Assembly: GCA_000697335.1 (NCBI GenBank)
Contig: JNEM01016622.1
Coordinates: forward strand, 1 to 27,619
Source of the DNA: Conidiobolus incongruus B7586
Lineage: Eukaryota; Entomophthoromycota; Entomophthoromycetes; Entomophthorales; Conidiobolaceae
Length of the DNA stretch: 27,619 bases
Direction: 5' to 3'
Part shown: positions 20,849 through 27,619 of the stretch, one piece after another
Layout: every line of letters starts with the position of its first letter
How positions within the stretch are numbered: position 1 is the stretch's first letter
Translations under genes and position numbers: made by a program
Notes under the pieces: generated by a model
Told to the model about the DNA's origin: nothing
Seen by the model: the letters and a program-made list of their open reading frames with translations, nothing else
Database searches by the model: none

Positions 20849-23289
20849 ATGTCTACATTTGATTTTAGTATATACTTTTCATCGCCACCTGAAGAATCTA
20901 TACAATATTTTAAAAGAGCTTATTGGTATTCAATAGATCATTTCAACTATGAAAATGCAATTTTCTTAGCACAGTTATTATCAACATATGATTCCAACCA
21001 ACAAGAAGCAAAATACTGTTTAGCTCTAGCTCATTTTCACCTTGGACACCACAGTTTAGTCGTTGATATATTAAAAGGTTGTACACTTACTCACTCTTTA
21101 TATCTATTGTCGAAATCATATATTCAATTAAGGAATTTTTCTTCTTCAGAAAGATGTTTAAATCAGCTATATTTAATTTTAAAGTGTAAACAAAACGAAT
21201 CAAGTAATCACATTAAAAACTTTATTCAATTTCATCTTATTGATAGCTTTATCAAAAGAAATAGGAGATCCCGAAGTTCATAGGATATCTAAACCTGATA
21301 TGGCTTCGTGTTTGTATCTTCAAGGTTTAACTTATAGGTAAATATGATAAAAATATCATATTTATTTATTTATTAATTAATTGTTATACAGGGGTCTAGG
21401 AAAATTTGAGGAAGCTTCTTTAAAATTCAAAGAAGCCATATATCACAATTGCTTAATATGGTGTGCTTTTGAAAATCTATGTCAAATAGGTAAATTTGAG
21501 TTTCATATGTTAATATAATATTTCAATTAACAAATTAAAAAAGATCCGCCAAATGAGACATATATCCATTCTTCGTTTTCTATAAAACAAATAACAGCAA
21601 AATTTTGTATACCAGTGAATAACCCCATTAATTCCAACAATAATGATATTTTGATGACTGGAATAAATACTCTTGAGTCTTCAACATTATCTACTCGATC
21701 TACTAACAAGCTACCATCTAGTACTCCTTCAAAATCAGACAAGTATTAATTGAGTATTTTATTCAAATGAGCTACTTACAAATTTCTTCTTAGAATGCAA
21801 AAACCTTCCAATCCAAATGATTCTAGTGTACATATGACCATAACGAATAAACGTGTTGCTGCTTTATCCACAAAAACCCCTCCATCCAGGATCAACTCAA
21901 GAAACTCTATGCGATCAAAACCTGTCGCCGCACCTATAAAAGCAAAACCAACTACTCGAATACTAGCTAAATCAAAGCCGGTGAATGAAAATAATACAAT
22001 ATTAACTAGATCATCTGTAATATACTTAGATTATTTTTAGTTACCTAGCTGATGTTTATATTTAGATTACTTCCAATTTGGCCTTGCGGCAATCAACCCC
22101 AACGACTAGTAAAAAATCAAACATACCTCATCCTGATACTGCGAATTTATCGGATAACGACCAAGGTGTAACCACCTTTGAAGTTCCTCAGAATATTAAA
22201 TACACTACTAATACTCCAATAAAAGAAGAAACTCATCCCGAAGAACCTCGTGTAATTTCACCAGATTCGAGATCAATGGATTTTATTCACAATTTGTTCA
22301 TTAAGCTTGCTACTGGCTACGCTGAACTTCAGAATTATTCAAGTGAAGACGCAATCAAAACATTTTCATCGATCCAATGCCCCAAATACTCCAATCCTTG
22401 GGTTCAGACTCAAATATCTAAAGCATATATTGATCTAGGACATAATATTCAAGCCGAAGAAGTTCTGAATGAATCTTTGACAAAATATCCTTTGTTTTTA
22501 GATTCCATGGATATTTATTCTTCCATTCTATGGCAGCTTGGAAAGACTGATGAGCTCTACGAACTTGCAAATAACCTCACCGATCGTCATAAAAAACTGC
22601 CTCAAACATGGTGTGCCATGGGCAATTATTTTAATAGTCAACAAGACCACATTAGAGCTTTGAAATGTTTTAAGAGAGCTACTTTATTAGATAATAGATA
22701 TGCATTGGCTTACAATCTTGCAGGTCATGAATATATTGATATTAAAGAAATTCAGCTAGCGTTACAATGTTTCCAAACTGCCGTTAACATTCACCCTAGA
22801 TTTTATCAAGCTTGGTTTAACATTGCTAGAATTTACTTATTCTCAGAAAAATACGAATTGGCATTGGCCCATTTAGCAAAAGCGATATCGATCAATCCTA
22901 AACATCCTATTTTACTCCAATATGTTGCCGAGTGTCGAATTCGTTTAGGCCATTTTGAGGATGCTCTTTACGCATTACAGTTGGCCACCCCTATGGATCC
23001 CAGCAATATTATGATTCGATATAAGAAAGCTAAACTATTGATCAAGTTAAATCAATTTTCTGATGCTAAACATGAATTGGATATTATTAAACAAAATGCA
23101 TCTGAAGAATCTGACGTATATTATACTCTTGCCAAGCTTTCTACATTAGAAGGAGATTATTGTCAAGCGGATCTTTATTATCAAGAAGCCATCAAGTATA
23201 ACCCAGAAATTGAGCCTAAAGTTAATAGACTGAGAGAGCTTATCAGTAAAAACGAACCTATCACTTGGGATGATGAAGATGATCTTTAA
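20849..23289 (+). CDS. CDC27: anaphase-promoting complex subunit 3 (CDC27/APC3)
   Basis: TPR scaffold subunit of the APC/C ubiquitin ligase, which binds the Ile-Arg tails of coactivators and APC10 in the nucleus. I place six exons: 20849-21203, 21247-21337, 21392-21489, 21544-21742, 21794-22016 and 22066-23289; introns are 43, 54, 54, 51 and 49 nt with phases that join perfectly, giving 729 residues. The N-terminal TPR dimerisation domain (YENAIFLAQLLSTY, GLTYRGLGKFEEASLKFKEA) is followed by a Ser/Thr/Lys-rich linker of about 150 residues, the usual phosphorylated loop. The C-terminal TPR superhelix is strongly conserved (TWCAMGNYFNSQQDHIRALK, AYNLAGHEYIDIKEIQLALQ, AWFNIARIYLFSEKYELALA). The protein ends in an acidic tail (DDEDDL), as in human CDC27. 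The first intron is unusually short; reading through it looks like a frameshift. No in-frame stops; the gene should be functional. Confidence 0.92.
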
Positions 23290-24110
23290 TTTATATCTTC
23301 ATTGATATACTAGCTCAATAATACCTTGTAATTAATTAAAATTATTTATATAAATTGCTTTTTCATTTATGTTTCAAATATTTTTAAATTTCATTTTCTT
23401 GTATATGTTCATGAAATCAAATTATGAGTATTACTTTAACCAATTATTCATAGTATTTTCCTATTTTCAACCATATTAATCCTAAAATGACTATATCTAT
23501 TCACTTACGTTAGATAAAATAAATTTTAAATTTAAGACCTTTAAGTAAAATTATTCTTTTCATTTTTTATGAAAGTTTAACAATATATTTTAGTATTCAC
23601 AAAAGTTTAATCTCAGTTCCATCAAATGAATTTACTGAATTTAATATTTAATATTTAATATTTTAATTTATAAAAGAATACATATGCTTTGCTTTGATTG
23701 AAGAAAGTATTTTAAAAGATACAATTTACATAAACAAATTTAAAAATCGACTATTTAAGTAAACTTTCAAATCAATTTCCATCATTGGATGTTTTTCATA
23801 CAAAATTGAAATATTGCTATAATATTAATTATTCGGATTAATAATTGAAGTTAAAATTAATATGATAAACATTAATTTAACTTTATATCTTAAATAGAAT
23901 TATAATAGCTGTCTATTAATAAAAATTATTTAAAAATACATTTACTGAACAAACTTGGATACGATATTTGATTTCAATTGATCATGTTTATACTTGAAAT
24001 ATTGACTGAAATTAAATTGAAATGCTTGTAGGATTATTGATAGTGAACTCAGATTAATCCTGATTATTGTTTTCTGAAACATGAAAACACTTTTTATTGA
24101 TTAGTCAGTG
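23290..24110. other. AT-rich spacer
   Basis: 3' flank of the APC3 gene followed by featureless AT-rich sequence. No open frames, repeats or RNA motifs recognised. Confidence 0.55.
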
Positions 24111-24120
24111 TTAACTTGTA

Positions 24121-24720
24121 AAAATGGATAGAATGTCAAGGTTGTCGACTTGGCAACCTGTCGAACCACCTCAGGTTGACGAGAAATCCTTGTCAAAACA
24201 GCTGACGGGGTGCATTGGAAACCTTACCCTCCTTGGGACCTAATTGTGCAATTCATGAGGATAACTGCCTCGGTAAGCCTATAGACACCCATAAAAGAGT
24301 ATAGGCAATCCCAAACCCTAAAAAAAGAGAGTCAAGAAGCTTTGGTAAAACGCTTATCAGAAGTTCAGCTTACCAGCTGCGGCTCTACCTAAAGACCTCA
24401 ATAAAAACCATTGTTGAAAACTAATTTTACCAAAGTTATTCTATCAAATTTATTTTCATTATTTGGTCGGGATGAATCTAAGTCAGTTAATCACGGCTGA
24501 CCCACATACGGCAACGTATTCCCCAATACTGCGCACTATGCTCTTTAACTAGCTAGTCACGTATGCGCCTTAGCTCGTCCGACTTATCCTGGATGCACTA
24601 TCCTCTTCTAGGATTAGCGATCTGACTACCTTGTTTCTGGCCAGCATTCCCGAGAACGTGACAGGTAACGTATTTAGTCAATCAAGCTAATAATCCTAGT
24701 ATGAGCAAGAGGAGAATAAT
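24121..24720. other. GC-richer structured island, identity unknown
   Basis: A sharp 600-base rise in C/G inside very AT-rich spacer, with no convincing open frame on either strand. It is dense in complementary segments: CAACCTG 24154-24160 with CAGGTTG 24172-24178; CTTACC 24223-24228 with GGTAAG 24272-24277; GCCTATA 24277-24283 with TATAGGC 24300-24306; a perfect 10-bp pair TTTGGTAAAA 24341-24350 with TTTTACCAAA 24425-24434; TGACTA near 24623 with TAGTCA near 24674; and a block near 24601-24617 mirrored near 24691-24713. This suggests either a folded non-coding RNA gene or the non-coding part of a mobile element. It does not match tRNA, U snRNA, SRP, RNase P or group I intron signatures that I know. 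Orientation is undetermined. Confidence 0.45.
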
Positions 24721-24869
24721 TTAACAGAAATACTAGGTTAAAACAAATACGAATTGGTATTTGATTAAATTAATTTTATTAAGTAGACCTAAATTCTGTA
24801 TCCACTGAGTAATTGGAATTAGTTCAGCTTGACTACTGGAAGCGGGCTAAAAATAGGTACTCATTTCAA

Positions 24870-25535
24870 TTAAATTTGAAACATATTCAAATCTTGCATC
24901 CAATAGGTAAAATTAATATTGCTATGATAGTCGGATTTATACCTACTATTAAATAACCATCCTGTATAAAAAATATTGGTAATATCATATAAATCAGAGT
25001 TTAGTACAGCTGATTGAGTCAAATTAATACTTAATATTGATTAATGACCATTGAATATATCATGGTATATTAAATAAAAATCGTTACCTTTGAAGAACAA
25101 TCAAACAAGCAATCATATCCTCCAATTTTATTTGATCTTTATTTCTTATATTTTTCAGTTTACTAAATGAAGCAGCGGTGACATGACCATGTAATTTAGC
25201 AATACTACTCAATTCGCCGAAAATATCACTAACTAATAGACCTTAATAAAAATAGTTTAGAATGTATATATTATATTATGATATACCAAATTATCTATTT
25301 TCATTTTGAGCACTCTCGATGAAATGATTATACTAAATTGTAGAGTATGAACAAATGGCCATATTGATAATTGTATTAAATTATACTTAAACTGTGTTGA
25401 TGTTAAGATGAAATAGCAAGGATTGTGTCAGGAGAAATTTATTAAATGCAATTAGCATGTACCATTTTCAACTTGGATATAATATGAATTTACCTCATTA
25501 AAGAAGATCAATTCAATTGAATCGTCAATAAGTCA
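24870..25535 (-). CDS. 3' exons of an unidentified multi-intron gene
   Basis: Two exons join in frame across a 58-nt intron (25087-25030): exon 25241-25088 (SDIFGELSSIAKLHGHVTAA, FSKLKNIRNKDQIKLEDMIA) and exon 25029-24870 (NLTQSAVLNSDLYDITNIF, GWLFNSRYKSDYHSNINFTY), ending at TAA 24872-24870. The previous exon is uncertain. With donor GTATAT at 25286 the frame carries a TAA eight bases upstream; with a weaker donor GTGCTC it stays open. A further exon-like piece (LIDDSIELIFFNE with a GTAAAT donor) lies at about 25530-25494. The spliced C-terminus of some 105 residues is Ser/Asn/Leu-rich, apparently soluble, and matches no family I recognise. It may be a functional gene with small exons or another decaying one. 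It is on the same strand as the SNX9-like gene, about 1 kb away. Confidence 0.4.
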
Positions 25536-25539
25536 GATT

Positions 25540-26491
25540 TTATAATAGATAAATATGTAAATATAAGCAATTATATAATCATAATTATTGTAAATAACTA
25601 CTTGATACTATTTCCAATATGTACGAACTATATATTATATTAGTTGTTATATTAATATATCTTTGTTAGAACAATTATCATAAATTGGTTTGAGAAAAAG
25701 TTATAATTTAACTCATTTTGAATAAATTTTGAACTTAATATTGAAAGTTAAAGACCAATATAATATCCATATTTAATTAAATATACTTAATCTAATGTTA
25801 TTTGCACTATAGTGATGCTTAATAATTGTTTTGAAACCAAAAATGAATTTGTAAATCAAATGGTTCATTAAAAAAAGTTGGAATTTTGACACAAATATCA
25901 TTTTGGTTATTTAATATGAAATTTAATAGACCAAAAGTATTATTATTACCTTGCATTTCAAATTGATATAATTTCAAGTTAGACTCATTGTTACCAGAAA
26001 ATAAATATGCGATATAAAATGAATAAGATATGAAGCTAGAATATTGATATCATATCAAGTATTAAAGGTATCATCAATTTTACCCCAATTATTAATTTAT
26101 GGCCAATAGAATGATTTAAATTCGAATAATGGCTACTCTATATTATTCATTTTTTAAATTCCTGATTAACTTCAAAAAGTGACTTGATAATCAGAAATAT
26201 AAACAATGATTGTGTATTATGGGATATTTTTTCAATACTATAACCATGAATTTAAAATTAATTATTGTAAAATTAAAAATCAGAAAAATAGGGAAAATGT
26301 GAATTGATCTTATTATAACTACTGAAGAATCCAAATATTAAATTGAGATTTAATTAGTGATTTAATTATTATGACAACTCCCTTATATATCATATAACAG
26401 AATCACTGGACCTAACATTTTTAAAAGTCTAATACTTAAAAATAGTATTAAATGAATAAAACATTTTGGAATATTATATTTGGTAAATCTA
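25540..26491. other. AT-rich spacer
   Basis: Plain AT-rich sequence between the unidentified gene and the sorting nexin stop codon. A frame at 26383-26625 overlaps the nexin end and is only an out-of-frame shadow. No RNA gene or repeat seen. Confidence 0.55.
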
Positions 26492-27619
26492 TTAGTTGGA
26501 ATGGGATAAAGTATCTTCAGGTTTTTTTGCAGTTGAACTACTACCCCATCCAACCCAGTCTCCAAACATTGAATTACGAGCACGATTTTTGAAAAATGAA
26601 CCAACACTCCCAACCGTATCAACAACTCCTCCCACTACACCCGATACGCTGACAACAGAGGTGGGACGAGTAGAAGGATGAACTGGCTCCTGATAGTTAT
26701 ATTTGGATGGAGCTCTTGGGGATGCAGACAGCTGTTCATAGTTCTCCCCTTCCAATTTTTGCCTAGCTTCAATTAGACGATTTAAGATATTTTGATGATA
26801 TTCGATTTGGTCATCTAGAAAATCTGTTGATATGCTTTTAAAATCATTAAGTTTGTATTGATGAAATTGGTTGATTTCGGCCAATGTGACATTGAAAACA
26901 GTATCACACCTTGATTTGACTTTCTCGATGTCAATATCCTTGTTGGGAGAGTCCGCCCAGCTTTCTTCATTACTTGCCTCTTTATATTTAGCCAATGCGC
27001 CACCATGCATCTCAACAATTGGTGAATAGGAGTGGACTAAGCTCTGATATTCCTTCAGGCGATCGATAAACGATTGGCATTCTCTCTTAGAGTAATTGTC
27101 TTTGATATCGGATATTTCTTGCATGGTTTCAGCCATTAGCTGAATACCCTTAGTTAGTCTTAAGCATTCTTCACAGTTATCTTTAAAACACCAAACATTT
27201 TCATCATTGACGCAATCTCGAGTCTCTCGGCCTAATCCTGAGATCATCCTTAAAAGGCCATAGCTTAGTTTACGATATTGATCACTAGATTCGAATGAAT
27301 GATCCCTATAACCAACTGCACCTTCGTAGCACATAGGTAAAAGTTTATCAATGGATTTAATGTGGTTATGGAAGCGCTTGACAGTATCTTCATCTCCTTC
27401 GTCATCAACATTGAATTCAGGATGATATACATGCTGAAAGAAAGTGAGTCCGTGTTGGTGTCTTTCAGTTAAAAATCTCTTATCAGCTTTGGACCACTCT
27501 ACATCGTTGGTACAACTCAGAAAGTGAGTGAATATTTCAGAATATCTAATGACAGGGTGCATGGCTAGATGATTAATAAATCTCTCCAATTGATTGCGCC
27601 TCTTTTCAATAAAATCTTC
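26492..27619 (-). CDS. SNX9-family sorting nexin, PX-BAR part (5' end outside window)
   Basis: Endocytic sorting nexin that binds phosphoinositides and bends membranes. 375 residues are visible with the frame open to the window edge, so the start and any SH3 domain are not seen. The visible part begins at the end of the PX domain (EDFIEKRRNQLERFINHLA, HPVIRYSEIFTHFLSC, DVEWSKADKRF), matching human SNX9/SNX18/SNX33. A three-helix BAR domain of about 230 residues follows (KRFHNHIKSIDKLLPM to TLAEINQFHQYKLNDFKSIS and DDQIEYHQNILNRLIEARQ). After the BAR domain comes a tail not found in human SNX9: a Pro/Ser linker, a Gly/Val segment (SVSGVVGGVVDTVGSVG) and an aromatic-basic patch (FFKNRARNSMFGDWVGWG), possibly an extra membrane-inserting helix. 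No introns in the visible part; stop TAA at 26494-26492. Confidence 0.85.
   Translation of the reverse strand, partial: EDFIEKRRNQLERFINHLAMHPVIRYSEIFTHFLSCTNDVEWSKADKRFLTERHQHGLTFFQHVYHPEFNVDDEGDEDTVKRFHNHIKSIDKLLPMCYEGAVGYRDHSFESSDQYRKLSYGLLRMISGLGRETRDCVNDENVWCFKDNCEECLRLTKGIQLMAETMQEISDIKDNYSKRECQSFIDRLKEYQSLVHSYSPIVEMHGGALAKYKEASNEESWADSPNKDIDIEKVKSRCDTVFNVTLAEINQFHQYKLNDFKSISTDFLDDQIEYHQNILNRLIEARQKLEGENYEQLSASPRAPSKYNYQEPVHPSTRPTSVVSVSGVVGGVVDTVGSVGSFFKNRARNSMFGDWVGWGSSSTAKKPEDTLSHSN

Noticed and set aside
21260-21283. Frameshift and premature stop in APC3
   Set aside because: Explained by the 43-nt intron 21204-21246, whose phases restore the conserved TPR reading.
24150-24171. tRNA gene on the minus strand
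   Set aside because: A GTGGTTCGACAGG stretch resembles a B box, but there is no matching T stem, A box or acceptor stem at the right distance.
24500-24540. Small-subunit rRNA fragment
   Set aside because: The reverse strand has a short GTATTGGGGAATAC stretch reminiscent of a conserved rRNA segment, but the neighbouring conserved bases do not match.
24733-24846. Final exon of the unidentified minus-strand gene
   Set aside because: It reads well (SSSQAELIPITQWIQ) after a good acceptor, but no donor of matching phase joins it to the preceding exon, which has its own stop at 24870.

Overview
The window looks like nuclear DNA from an early-diverging fungus. Spacers are extremely AT-rich, the GT-AG introns are short (43-74 nt in the clean genes), and 3' ends are compact. 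The gene set mixes fungal-type genes (a fungal-style secreted M28 aminopeptidase, QCR2, APC3/CDC27) with genes usually thought of as animal-like (a Na,K-ATPase-type IIC pump, an SNX9-family sorting nexin, ACSF3, Integrator subunit 9). Entomophthoromycotina or a similar zygomycete lineage would fit, but no rRNA or barcode gene is present to prove it.

Layout. 1-1150 is AT-rich spacer. 1172-3087 (-) is a damaged malonyl-CoA synthetase (ACSF3-like) gene. 3596-3892 (+) is an unidentified protein-like stretch. About 4385-6520 (+) is a decayed Integrator subunit 9-like gene. 6521-8987 is AT-rich spacer. 8988-9780 (-) is a nonsense-bearing single-pass membrane protein gene. 10055-11488 (+) is an intact QCR2 gene. 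11489-13200 is spacer. 13328-13591 (+) is a small secreted Tyr/Pro-rich protein behind a TATA box and a nested palindrome. 14043-14783 (+) is a decayed, unidentified coding frame. 15103-16370 (+) is a secreted M28 aminopeptidase. 16621-19899 (-) is an intronless P-type IIC cation ATPase, convergent with the peptidase. 20849-23289 (+) is APC3/CDC27 with five introns, divergent from the ATPase. 24121-24720 is a GC-richer island full of inverted repeats. 24870-25535 (-) holds the last exons of an unidentified multi-intron gene. 26492-27619 (-) is the 3' part of an SNX9-family gene that runs off the window.

The genes do not form a pathway: respiratory chain, cell-cycle ubiquitin ligase, ion transport, secreted proteolysis and endocytic trafficking are simply neighbours. 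The most striking overall feature is that clean, clearly selected genes alternate with loci whose protein sequence is still readable but is cut by stop codons. Because the clean genes cover roughly 3,000 codons without any in-frame TAA or TAG, I read the broken loci as pseudogenes under a standard code. The membrane-protein locus, which has stops but otherwise consistent splicing over its alignable part, deserves a second look.

No CRISPR array, tRNA, rRNA, clear DNA transposon or virus-derived element was recognised. The best candidate for something undescribed is the structured island at 24121-24720.
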